NCBI RefSeq assembly: GCF_040807025.1
Contig: NC_090956.1
Location: 2,406,517 to 2,470,516, forward strand
Direction of reading: 5' to 3'
Length of the DNA stretch: 64,000 nucleotides
Source: Struthio camelus
Taxonomy: Eukaryota; Chordata; Aves; Struthioniformes; Struthionidae
This document shows, piece after piece, positions 11,212 through 23,600 of this stretch. Position 1 is the first letter of the stretch. Each line of letters begins with the position of its first letter. The notes beneath the pieces were generated by a model. That model ran no database searches. It was not told where the DNA came from and worked only from the letters and a program-made list of their open reading frames with translations. A program made the position numbers and the translations under genes.

Positions 11212-13752
11212 TGGAATTGAGTAAACAATGGCAGAAGCAAAACGATGAGTGGCTGTTGTCTTCTCTTCACTCACATAGCCCATTGCTTAGTGTCTGCAAG
11301 TACTGGACAAAATTAAATGGTCAGGAACCTCAGACCTGCCTGTTACTTTTCTTTGGAGCTGACTGTTTAAGCCTAAGGGCTGAAGCTGTTTTCAGCATCT
11401 TTATGGGGAAGGTATAAGGACTCTGTGTAATATTTTCAGCAGAATTTTTCTGCTCATTAGGAAACCCTGTTCAAAAAAGCTTTAGTGCAAACTACTTTGT
11501 CAGAATCCAGCCTCTGAAATCCCCTTTTTTCCCTGAGAGGAGAGCTTGCCTGCAAAGACATTATAAATGTTCATTTAAGCCATGGTTTTCAGAAAGAGCA
11601 GAGATTGGTCTGTCCTTCATCGCTGACTTCTGGGTGGCTGGTGACAGTTCCCCACAGCCTGTATCCAAACTTCTCTGATGGAAGGAAATTTAACTCCAGC
11701 AGTCAAAGAAACGCTGATGGCTGCAGGGCCTGACTAGTTAGAAGTCAATACTGCAGTGCTGGGGCAGTAGCTAGGGTGGGAGATAGCCCAATATAAGTAA
11801 GGCAGTCTGCATTTTTAGCAATATTTCCCAACGTTTGGTTCCCCTGATGGAGATCTTGATTTGTTTCTTTGTTCCTTGACTCTCTCTCAACAAGTGGCAT
11901 AAAGAATCTGCTCAGCCCATGAAGCATGAAACCAGGAAAGTGGGGGATCTGCAAGCAGGAGGGAGAAACGCTTGTAGGAGAGCTACTAGAAAAGGAGATC
12001 CTAGATAATTAAAGAAACTCAGAAGTGGAAACTATTTAAATTTAACTTAACCAGAAAAAAACGACAATACAAAGCACTAAACACATCAAAAAACATCTGT
12101 GATTAAGAAAAAGGAAAAAAAACTTTGATTGATGTTTTTATTATATAGCACTGCAACAGTAATCAGTATGCACTGTCTTCAATTAGTCTTCCCTCTAACT
12201 AGGCTTGGCATAGTGTGAACAAATCCTGATCCAAAGTCTCGTAAGTTCATAAAGCAAGTTAAATGCAATTCAGTGGATTTCTGATCGAGCTTTCACATTC
12301 TGTTGCTGGGCCATATTCTGCTTCTCTTGCAATGGCCAGTAACTTAGGTCCCTGAATAGTCCCACTGGTTTCAACAGATCCCAGTGGGATTGCTTAGGAA
12401 GTACAATACCGCTCAATCTGAGTAAAGCTAGCACAACTGGGTCTGCTGTCAGCATTAATGCGGTGCCAGACCAATCAGTGTTACTGATAATTGTATTATA
12501 TAGAACAGCTAGCTAGTAAACACTTTTTTTTTTTTCTTGGATCTCATCCTGAATTACAAAATAGACTCGGGGATTTAATGTGAATAAGATCCTGCAGTAC
12601 TTATGGTAGGATTGCTCTCCACCAGGTAAAAGACTCCTGAGTGATGAAAAGGTCTTAATTATTGTAACAGGAACCTAGAACCTGTAATCATATTGCTTTA
12701 TTTTTAGTTGGGCTTTTTTGGCCTGGAAAAATACCTGTCCTTTCTTCACATCCTAGCTTAAATAATAAACAAATTCCCTGTTGGTCTAAAATTGACAAAC
12801 TTCATTCCTCTCCTAGCTTTCTGCCTTTCAGCAGGGAATTTGCCAGCACCAATATTTTGGAGGATGGCGAAAATTAAAGGAGGGATCCAGTGAGTGTGAG
12901 CCTGGAGATGGTGTTGTCAAAGAAGTCCTTGAAACAGTGAGATTCCCATGGCTGCAGTGAGTACATGCAGTAAACAAAAGGAGAGCCTGGATCCTGAGCC
13001 TAGATGGAGAACAGAGATGAGAATGAATTGGATTATCCAGGTAAACAGCACAGCTAGATGTGGGCTCATGAGGGGCTGTTACAGTCATAGAGTTACTTTG
13101 GGATTTGGGAACCCCAGAGGATTGCACATCTAGAAGGTCGACTGGTTTCTGTCTTTTGTGACATTGCCCATACCCTGCACCTTTAGACACTGACCTGCAC
13201 CCCGCTTATAAATATGAACCAGAAATGAATAGTCAGGAGCACTGAGTCATCTCTTAATCACGCTAGCATAAAGCAGCGTAATAATTCATTAAAGCTACTG
13301 GTGTAGCTCTACCGAGATAGAGGACTTCAGATTTTAGGGCTTTTATAATGACACCTATTCAAAAACACTGTATGCAGCTAAAATATGGAAGGCCATATCC
13401 TCACCTTGTGAAAGACGGCACAGTACCATCGGCAATAACAGAATTATACCAGCTTCTCCCCATAGTGGATGAGGGGAAGTCATATGTTCAGAACTGGTTA
13501 AGACATGTGAAGGTGCACCTTGTTGCCTTTGCAGAGCGCACGGTATCTGAAGGCAGTGCACTCTAGATCATGTAGTGCTAAAATGGCCTGTAGAGATGTT
13601 ACTACCTGACTTGTCAGTAGCTGTATGGAGTTTCTTACGGACAGCAGCGCATCAGTACTGAATCTGGCTAGGAAAGGGTGAATCAGCTACTGCTTTTCAA
13701 TAAAGACTTTTGCCTTGGGATTGGTTCCTAAGGCTTTCCCGATTCGTCACAT
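10746..13752. other. Tail-to-tail interval between MSLN and MSLNL
   Basis: This interval should hold the 3' UTRs of both converging genes. Plus-strand poly(A) candidates for MSLN are ATTAAA 11312-11317, AATAAA 12764-12769 and AATAAA 13699-13704. Minus-strand candidates for MSLNL are 12702-12697 and 12142-12137. A run of 32 A lies at 11178-11209. I searched the minus strand for a hydrophobic GPI-type exon that could extend MSLNL and found none that convinced me. No other gene is recognised. Confidence 0.5.
11178..11209 (+). repeat. Poly(A) run, 32 bases
   Basis: This is an uninterrupted run of A in the region 3' of MSLN. No recognisable retrotransposon body precedes it, so it may be a microsatellite or the remnant of a retrotransposed tail. 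Confidence 0.9.
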
Positions 13753-14655
13753 TCACACCTTACCAGCCTCAGGATGCAGATTGATGTATCCGACGGGTGT
13801 TGGATTCTGTGGCTCTGGCACGTCTGTAGGTGTTTTCCTAGTGGTCTCACTGCTGGTCGTTGTGGAAGAGGGGATGAGAAACGCTGCAGGAGCACCGCTC
13901 CTGCAAATGAATGTTGTCGTCTTGACAGTTGAGGAGATGACACTCTTTTGGGTGGAGATGGAGGTTCTGGGAATCGGGGTGGGCTTGTGGGGAATGATGT
14001 TTGTTTCTGTGGTGACAGTGGGTGCAGAGGTGGTGTTAGGGGCAAGGGCACTAAGAGCATTGCGGGTGCTCAGAATGGTATTGTGAGTAGTAGCAGCTGG
14101 GCTGGCAGTAGCCCCAGGGACTGGAGAGTTAATGGACCCTGTTGGGGTGCTGGTTTTATGGGTGGTAACAGCCAGGTTAATAACAGCACTGGAAGTAGTA
14201 GTGGCATTGTGTGTGAGAGCAGAGGATGGGGGGGAGCTGGGAGAGGTAGCGCTGGGGTTGACAGCAGTAAGGATGGTGGCGAGGAGGGCGGTAGTTGTGG
14301 AGATGGCCTTCTTTGAGGTGGCAGACTGGTGGATAGAGCATGGGTTGGTGGAGCTGGGGGTCAGAGCAGGTCGGGCTGTGAGTCTGGAGGTGACAGCGGG
14401 ACTCCCGCCAGCACTGGGGAGGGTCATGTGAGTGTGTAGAGGAGTGCTGTTAGATACGGTCAGGCTGATAGCGCTTGGGGTGGGGGGCTTGTGGGTGCCA
14501 GTACTTGAACTAGCAGTGGTGTGACTGTTAATGCTGCCAGGGGTGGTGACAGTGGGGAGGATGGTGGGGGTGAGGACAGCAGTCGTGGGGGCAATACTGG
14601 CTGAGGGGATGATGCCAGCAGGGGTGGCAGACCCCGTGGAGCTGGGCTTCACCAT
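13753..14655 (-). other. Mucin-like Ser/Thr/Pro-rich domain of MSLNL
   Basis: This part of the last exon encodes residues 994-1293. The peptide is dominated by Ser, Thr, Pro and Ala, as in segments like TTAVLTPTILPTVTTPGS, with no exact tandem repeat unit, so it resembles a degenerate mucin domain open to dense O-glycosylation. Sequons include NST, NAT and NTT. In MSLN the equivalent exon stops shortly after the LFGG motif and splices to a GPI-signal exon. Here the frame reads on through what would otherwise be intron. The bias toward T/S/P/A codons over 300 codons without a stop argues for real coding sequence. Confidence 0.8.
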
Positions 14656-17600
14656 CCCCCCTTGCAGGCCAATTCCCAGGGTATGGTCCAGCTCCCACTG
14701 GTCCTGTCTCTTGATCCAGCTGATCACAGAAGGGTAATTTTCTGCTTGCTTCAGATCAGGGAGGTTTACCCCAAGCAAATTTTTCACATCCATGACAGTG
14801 AGTTTCTGCAATACATTTACAACAACATCTTTGTTCATCCTCACAGCTGGCATCACCAAAAGGTACTTTTCTAGTGGGACTGCAGCTTGAGCAATTACTT
14901 TCAAAAAGAAGGAAAAACAGAGATTTGTTGATCTGACAGGGCAGTAGCCTTGAACCCCACAGCTCAGCAGTTGACTAGCCCTTCTCTTCAGCAGGGAAAA
15001 CAGCAACAGTGCACCAGGGAACGTACCTGCAGTTCCTCAGGATTTAGGGCAGTAAAGGTGTTGATGTCCATGGCAATACCAGTTTTAGCCAAGTCTTTCA
15101 GGTCCTTTGCTGGAGCTCCACCTTAAAGAAAGCACATAGGGCACCTAGACACAGGCAGATGTGGTAACACTTCCAAAGCTCAGAGACAGGTTTTGGTGAC
15201 TCTTAGACGTGTCTCAAGTTCGTTTAAAACCCTCCGGTAGAGGAAGAAGTAGCCATGCCTCAGGCACCATGGGGAAGGAGGGCAGAAGCTGAAACACCTA
15301 CCTAAATACGGCTGAATCAGGCAATAATATGCTTTGGTGCCAACCTGGCCAGCAAAGGCCTCCTGGGCTTTTATGTAGAGTTGGTCCTTTTTGGCTTGAG
15401 AACAAGAAGAAATGTCTAATTGTCCAGCGCTCCTGGGGAAAGGGAAGGTCACAGATTAGAGCTGGGGACACTACCCCAAATGACAGCAAAAGCCCTTCTG
15501 TGTGCTCAGACCAGTGCTGTTGCGGGGCGGTGATCTCCTGCTGACTGCCTGTGGCTCTTGCGGCTGACAGCACCTCTGTGGCCCCTGGCAGAGCCCTCCC
15601 CCGCAGCTCCCTGCTGCTGAACCAGCAGCTTGCATTTATCTGTCATTTTTGCATTGTCTTTTTTCTTGCCATATTTCAAAAATGGCTTGCCCAGCTATGA
15701 GTGATTGCCTGAGCAGGTGAAGTGATTTGTCCCCCGCCCACTGTATCCATGGATCTTGCCATCAACCTGTGTGGTGGGTCCAAGGAGCGGAGTGGGGTGC
15801 TGGGGCTAACTTTTGCCCAGGTGTGCTGACGTGTGAGGGACAGGGTCCAAGGGGTCTGGGAGCGTGGGCTGTGGCAAAGCCTGGGACAGAGGTGGGAGTC
15901 TGCTGTTCTACCCTCTTCCCCTGCAAAGCCAGGGGCCTTAGGGTTTGCAAGTAGCCTTAAAAGTGGTTTACCCAATTGCTTCTGGAGTTACTTTACTAAT
16001 TTGATCCTCAGCCAGGTTACACAGGTTTCTGCCACCGATTTTCTGAAGCAAGGGCCCAGTTAAGGTGCCCCCTAGATCCAAATATCTGGTGATCAGATGC
16101 TGGGCCTGGAAAATACAATTCAAAAGGTTGAACGTATTCAGACAAATCCTTGTACAAATGCTGTTTGCAGCACAACAAAAGCAGTCATGGCAAACTTGAG
16201 CAAAGCCTTTGCTAAAGGGCTAGCAGGAATGGAGAGGAAGATCTCCTTCAAGGCTGTGCAGCAAATCTGAGCTCATCAATGAAATCAAACACTTACCCAA
16301 TGATACCCCACTCAGATTTCCAGACTAGGTGATGGGCCAGGCCTGCAGGGTTTTTTGTGCCATGCACTGAGACTGAATGGTCTCGTTGCTCCCCCCTCCA
16401 CACAGCTGTGGTGGGCTCTCACACACTTGTGTAGCCTGATGCCAGGGCCCTTTCCCATGCCTATGCCCAGGCCTGCTTGCTGAACGTGTCCAGCCTTGCC
16501 CCATGAGCTCCCTGTCAGGGCACTCAGGACATTTTCACCTCATGTAAGAGGAGCACTTGCAGCATCTGCAAATCCTCCGGGAGAATTAGTGAGGCTCTTG
16601 TTTTCCCTAAGGCCTGCCCATGTTCTGGGTTCGTTTGGGATCCGTTCCTTGGTGCTAGGTCCGTTATTGCTGTGGGAGCCTGTGCCATTCCCTGACAGTG
16701 GTGGTTGCCGTGTCCACCTCTTGACCCTTTTACCTCAGGAGCTTTCCACTTGCCGGCCGTGGGGTCGAGCAGGGCTGAGAGGGTGTCACTGGATGTCACC
16801 CTCCACATGCTGATCTCCTCTGTGGTGTACTGGTGGGACAACTGCCCAAACAGCTTTAACTGGTCCTCCGGGATCCCCTCCGGGTAAATCTGAAAGGTCA
16901 GGCTAGCTTATCAGATAAAGAGGGTCACAGAATGGAGGACACCTCTCTTTGTGTCTAAAGTAATGTATGAAGTGCTCTTCGTACCCCAAGGCGCGTTCCA
17001 GTGGCTTAAAGAGTAACGCGAAACCCACAAGCAATCTGTTTTCCCCTTTTATTGCAGACACAACACCTGAGATCTCCATCCCCCTTTTACGGTTAGCCTC
17101 ATGCTCCTGTGTCCTCTGGCTCTTTGTGATCTCTTTAACTTGACACTTGACAGCAGACCCCTGGCGCTCTGGGTACGGCAAAACGCCAGCCATAAACAAC
17201 CTCTTAGACCTGCGCACAAAGTACGTGCTGGAGGACACCAGTGTCTTCAGACTTTCTTAGCAAAGACTAACTTGTCCACATTCTACCTTGTTTTTCTCAG
17301 TCACTCTTTTCCCCATTATTTTCGCCACCCTGTCTTGCTTTTCTCTCCCAGCCATACCTGCTCTCAGGTCCCGAACTTCAGGGTTTTGAGTGCTTGGCAA
17401 GGCAGAAATGTGCATTATCCCTCAACTGTCCATTAAGTCATTCCTCCCAAGTATGCGCTGAGTTTCTCCCCCACTATGATCAGTCCCAGTGCTGCCCATT
17501 CCCTGCAGACTAATCTCTCCTTTTCAATAGCGTGGCTATATTAACTTTAGGCTCAGCTGAAGGATCCTGCTTTATTTCCCTCTGTTCATTACCTCCTTGA

Positions 17601-20600
17601 TTTTTTTTTTCATGACATGAAGATACTCCACAGTGAGAGGCTGCTCCAGCAGAGGTGCCAGATTTGCTTTTAAAACCTCATTACTCAGGCACAGATCAAA
17701 CTGCTCGATGGTGTCGTAGTTGATGAGGAAGAGGGGGTCTGAGATGGTGCTGGCAACAATGGGTGCGGACAGGCAGTCTGGAGAAGCCAGGCAGGGAAGG
17801 GGGTGTTAGAGAGATGGCAGTTTCCTTCCTGCCTGCCTGCCAATGAGCCTATTAAGGGATCTTGGAGTCCCTCAGAAAAGGCATATTGAATTAATAGGAA
17901 ATTATAGCAATGCTGTTGAAATGATCTTGTGGCGGGGGGGAGTTAGAATTAGTTTCCCATCCTCCGATTTTCTTCTTCTCCCCAGGGACCCCTTTCTTTT
18001 GAGAGAGAGACAGAGGCCGAGGTGCCCAGTAGCATGTCGGGCATGAGTCTCCCCAACTTACATTTTTTGCCCCGAGAGCTTTAAGTGACTGAACTTATCC
18101 AGACCTGTCACTGCTAATGAAGATACTTACGTTTTGTGCTCCGCTTAGTTCTGCGACGAGACGAAGAAGACGCTGTTGCAAAGGCTTTTAGGAGGGTCAC
18201 AGATGTCTCTCTCTGGGAGACACCTTGGCTGTGGTACTCAGCAGCGATGCTCCTGCAGAAAGCCTTCCTCACTTCCTGAGGAGAGGAAAGGCAAAAAGGG
18301 TTCCTGGGCCCCCCATGGCATCTCAGGACAAAACGAGCAATTACCCCAAGACCTGACAGCCACATGGCACAAGAGATGCAAGCAGGGCCAGCGTATCAGC
18401 TGCAGGCTAGTTCATAAGGCAGGAAAGGAGATGGATGCTGGGCAAAAGAAGGGTGAAGTGCAGGAGAGAAAAGCTAGGTCCAAGAGGATCTGCGGCTCAC
18501 AGGAGGCTGAGAGCAAAGGACACAGTTCATAGCTAATCCGTTACACATCCCAGCCACTGTCACACACACTGAAGGGTGAATGTGCCTGAGGTCTTGAAAG
18601 GGAGAGCTTACTTCAGCCACTGAGGTCAAAATTGTCTGGTTCAAACTCAGCACAAGTGGCCCCAGACTTTGCAGACTCCTTAAATCCCAGGACAAAGGAT
18701 ACCTGCGGTCGATGGGACAAGGCAGAGCTTAGCTTCCTCACAGATGCAACATTGTTGACCATCACCCACCCGTAAGTAAAGGCGGAGGCCCCTTACCCAT
18801 ACCCCGTGGCACCCCTGAGGAGTATGGCATTGAGGGCAGCTTGCTGGGCCCCGGACAATGCTGGGCAGAGCTTCAGGTTCTCCAGGACACCGGGGTCCGA
18901 GGCTGTGATGGTCTCTGGCTCCATGTCACACACCAGGGCACCAAGGCTGCCAAGCTGCTCTGGACTCAGGCCACTGCTGTTCACTCCCTGGGGAGAGGCC
19001 GAGACAACCATTCCTACAAATGCCCAGCTCACGACATGTCAGATACTTGGTCTGACTCAGTGTGGTTCTCATAACCGCCTCCTGAGCAGAGCTTGTAGCT
19101 CAGCTCCAACTTACCAAGCACGCTAGTGCCCCGTGCAGGAGCTGTGTCCTTTGGGTCGAGCCTTTTGGCAACAAGTTAAGATTCCCTTGAGAAGCCAGAG
19201 CATAAAATGCTTTGCAAGTGTGGTTGTGTACGCTGGCGAAGCTAGGAGGAATGAGATGCACCATGACTGGGAGGAAGTTTCCTGAGAATGGGGCAAAGAG
19301 CCGGGGGCATTCTGTGTGTGTATCTTGTCAAGGAGGGTCATTTTAAAAGGGAAACTTCACTCTCTCAGTGAACTGTTGAATAGCATGAAACAAACTCCCC
19401 AGCTTGGCCCAAGCTAGGGGGATCTCCTCTGCTCTGTGTTCCTCTCCCATCCTGGAGAGGACATGTCAGACAGTGGTGAGAAGTTATCAGACCCCACGCT
19501 CTCCCTTTGGCTGCACTGTGGCCAGATTGGCATTCGCAAATAGTCTGTGTTTTTGGGCCCCTTGGGTGTTGGGGAGAAGCAGGGTGAGGAGAGGTCCAGG
19601 AGAGGTCTGCAGTGCAAGCAAGAGAGAGGGCTGGAAATACCCTGATATATTAGGTCTGAAGGTGTCTATCGAAACAGGCAGTTTTCCTAAGTTTCTCCTA
19701 TATACAGCTCCTGCCCGCCCCAAGGTGTGACTGGGCTGGGCTATAGTCAACGCTTGCAAGTGTGCTTGTAATTTGTTTGTTGGAGTGATTCTGCACCAAA
19801 AACATGACCTTGTGCCATCCTTAGATACTCACTCAAAGAAGAGCAGCACGTCTGGTGGGTAGCCAGTGAAGTTGGCTGTCAGGTTCTTTGCGGCAAGTAG
19901 TTTGGCCAGGCAGGATAACTGAGGTAAAAAAAATAGGCAGAGGGCAAATATTTTTCATAATAACGGTGATGAGATGAGAGGCACTGGCCTTTGTATGGTC
20001 TGTTGGCTTGCAGGAAAGTAGGCCCAGATAGCAGGCCTGATGTTGTGCCTGGACAGGTCTCAGTTAAGAAAGTGGCTGCAAACCCATCCTTTTAGGACAA
20101 CGTCTTGGTGCAAGACGCTTGGGAGAGCAGTGAGAGCTTCATGCCTGTGGCCCAGGCCTTTTGCCTATGAACTCGCAGCTTTCCTTCAGGATTTGTTGTC
20201 AGCTCACCAGTAATTCATGAGGCAGGAACGGCCTCATTTACACAAGCAGTCCCTGCCCACCATGCTTTCTGCATACCAGCTCTCAAATGCCTACCTGAGG
20301 GCTGCTCAGCACAACTCTTTTGTTTTGCATTTCTTTGACAAGCGACAGGATCTCAGCAGCTGACAGATCGCTGGCCAAGGAGCACTGGAAGCCTTGTAGG
20401 ACTGAGGCTGAAAGGCTGTGTTGGGGAGGCAGATTAGCATTTCACTCTCCATTTCAGTTACCCCCTTCCATGCAGTGGCTGCAGGACGAGCCTGCTCTTT
20501 CCCTAGGGAAATTCCTATTCCCTCAATCCACAGCTGATGGTTTGCCTAGCATTGAAGTGCTATATGGCTGTAGGTGGACATGACCTGTGGGTTGTGCAAA

Positions 20601-23600
20601 AAGGTACTGTAACCCCAGTGCTGTCTTGATGGCAAAGGAGGTGTCCTTCAGGCTAGAGGCCCCCTAGCCCCGTGGCTTGGGAGGAGGTCATGGTGTTGTT
20701 CTCGGTCACACTGCTTGCATCCCAGCTGACGGGGTTGCACAGGGGCAGTTGCTAATGAGAGAGTGAAGGCTGGAGGTGCCTGGGTTAGCCCTGGCTTTGG
20801 CTGTGAAGGAAACCAGCTGAGCCTGGATTTTGACTCATGGGAGGCTCCTGTTAAGTTGGTGTCAGCCCTTTAAAGGGCAGGAAGTTCTTTATGTGTTTGT
20901 GCTACAACAAAAGGTGATGCAGCTGAAAACTTGAACTGCACTCTGGTACCCAGAACCTGCTGTGCAAGGCTTTAAATCTTCTCTAACCCAGCTGGCCTGT
21001 CACAGTGGGCCATGACGCATGCACAAAGAAATTCAATATCCACCCATGCAAGGCATCTCCGTCTGCTCACCCCAAGACCTTGCACTTCTGAAAAGCTGGT
21101 GCGTGGTACTTACTCGGAGTATCGATTGGTGGCAGACAGAACAGCTCCGAACAACACGGCAGCCTGGGGAGGAGGACACACAAATGCTCAGCCACAGCAA
21201 GTTACAAACCTTTCAGGGTTGGTCTAAGCCTGGGGAGATGGGCTAAGAGAGTGTGAGGTCCTCGTGAGCCCCATGGGTCTGCGATTATGGGAGAGATGTA
21301 CAACAGGAGTGGCTCCCAATTCTCTAAGACCGGCCAAGTCTAAAACCCTCCCGAGGACGCATGCAAGACCCTGAAGGAGACCGTATAAAAGCACTGGGGA
21401 AAGAAGAGGGAAGATGAGCTTTTAAACTGATGGACCAGGCTGGGATCTGAGCAAAAATATATAGGTTGGGAATGGGATTTCTAACCTTCAGAGGAGTGAA
21501 ATTTGGAAAGAGTTTATCCTTAAGAGAAGTGATGAGAACTTGTTTTTAAACTGGAGCTTGCTAGGTTTGTGAAAAGAGTGATATTTTGTGCCTGCTTGTA
21601 ATAAGAGTGTATGGGTCTTGGGGGCAAAGAAAACCTTCCCAGTCTATCGCCCCAGAATACCCTGAGCTTTTCATCCCAACTATCATACCAAAAGGCATTA
21701 CACACGGTGGGCTCCCCTGTCTAAGACAGAGGCCTCTCTTCCTGTTCCTGACCCACGTCACCCTCGTGGCGCCCAGCGGGCTTGCGAGCCACAGTGTCAC
21801 CTGCTCCGGGGACCAGTGTTTCTTGCTGATCCCGCTGAGATCTGGGCCCTGGATGGGAGAGGTCAGCCGCAAGCCTGGAACCTGGTCGGCCAAGTGGTCA
21901 GGAACGCGCATTAAGACGTCACCAAGAGACGAGGCACTGGAGATGAGCTGAGGAAGGGAACGAGAGACCTGCCAGAGCACATCTCCGCATGCCTCTGGGA
22001 CCTGCCTGAAGAGCTCAGCACGTGCTGCTGGCAGCAGGGGGAGAGGAGGGCAGAAACTGTGCTAGACCCCTGGGTGAATCGGCCACTCCAACGTAACATG
22101 TAGTTTGTCGGCTAGGATCCTCAGACTCTGCAGCCCTGCTCCCATGCAATAGCAGTTTGCTCTGCATTTTGAGGATTTGGGGTGAATTCAGACATTTTGG
22201 TTTCTCCTCAATGCTCAGCCTTTGGAGGATAGGAAATAAGGCAGGTTCTCACGTGGAAGGGCTTGTTACCTTGTCCACAAAAGCTCTCTTTAAATAGCCC
22301 GGAGCCTTCTGCATGGCCCTGTGGAAACCTTCATCGCGGGACATTTCCAGCGCTGCCTCTGCGGGAATGTCACGGACGACATGGCTGGGCAGGCCCCGCA
22401 CCAGCGTTCCCAGGCGTCGGAGCACCTCCGCTGTGGTGAACTGCAGCGAGAGCAGCACGCCCGCTCGTAACGCTTAGCTCAGCTCAGCCACCTCCCGAAA
22501 CGTTCCCTGGGCCCTTTCCCATGCGTGAAATCACTTAACATGTGCAATTAAACTACAAGGCACAGGCGCAGCTGTGGCCCTTGCGCCCATACAGTCAGGC
22601 AACAAATTCTTACCGTGAAGTTGCTGCTGATTAATTTGTTTATCAGTGCCTCGGCTTGCCCCTGGTTCCAGCCTGTGACTTGCCCCAGCAATTGCAGGGT
22701 CGATGGCTCTCCGACGCTCTCGGCTCTCAGCTGCGATATCTGGCTGGCGGTCAGCCCCACGGCTTGCTGCCCCAGTGCAGCCAGCGCGTTGGAGTCGAAG
22801 GAAGGGCTCTGGGTGACAAGCATAGCTGCAAGCTGCAAGGAACAATGAGCAAAGGATGATGATTAATGACAATGGCTGAAAAATGGCTAAGGTGGCCTGA
22901 AAGTGCAGCAGGAAGCTCTGCCGAGAAATAATCCTGCTCATGAGCGTTCAGTTTTCCTAGCTGACTTTTGGGACCCTCTAGGTCTTTCAGGGAGCAGATT
23001 GGGGCAGTTACTTTAGCCTAGCACCAGGCAGGTGGCAGCTCCCTGAATTCATAGGCAACTTTGGGAAGCTGAAGAAATCCTAAAAGTAAAATAAAGTAAA
23101 AGATTTCCTTAGGCAAAGCTGAAATAAATCCCTGGGATTTGGACCATTTGTTGAGGTTCCTTCAACATAGTTTCACTTTGAACATGTCTAGAGGAAGCAC
23201 CTAGACCATCTTAGCTTCTTTTAGCTCCTTTTCCTAAAGGAATAACTTGGTAAAAGCTGTTGCATTGTTTGGATATCACTCAGTCTGCTGGGTTTTCTCC
23301 TGGTTCTGCTTTCTCCCTCTCTAAAGACTGAAAGAAAGCAGCTGGCTCAGATCCTGGACTGCCCTGACATGCCAAGGGGCAGGTTTGGCTGCCCCAAATA
23401 CAGATGCCAAGTCAAATTCGGACTGGGCTCGGGGGAGCCCAGCTTTGGGGCAGGCGGGCGGTGTGGGCTGCCGAGCAGCGCTGCTCCTGGGCTCACCTGG
23501 CGGGCAGGCGCTGAGGGCTCGAGGGGGCCCTGGGCGCCCAGGGGGCCGCAGCGGAGGTTTATCCAGGCGATGATGCCAAGGGAAGCGGCCGTGCTGAGGC

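Noticed and set aside
11850-11949. Strong polypyrimidine tract and acceptor on the minus strand (cag ending at 11950) as a GPI exon of MSLNL
   Set aside because: In the required phase the peptide is short and not hydrophobic at its end, so it is not a GPI signal.
14842-15006. Extending the last MSLNL exon upstream of 14805 in the open frame
   Set aside because: The acceptor at 14806-14807 (ttgcag) gives an exact match to the MSLN exon start (LQ|KLTVMDV against LL|SLTPTEV). The upstream open frame is intron.
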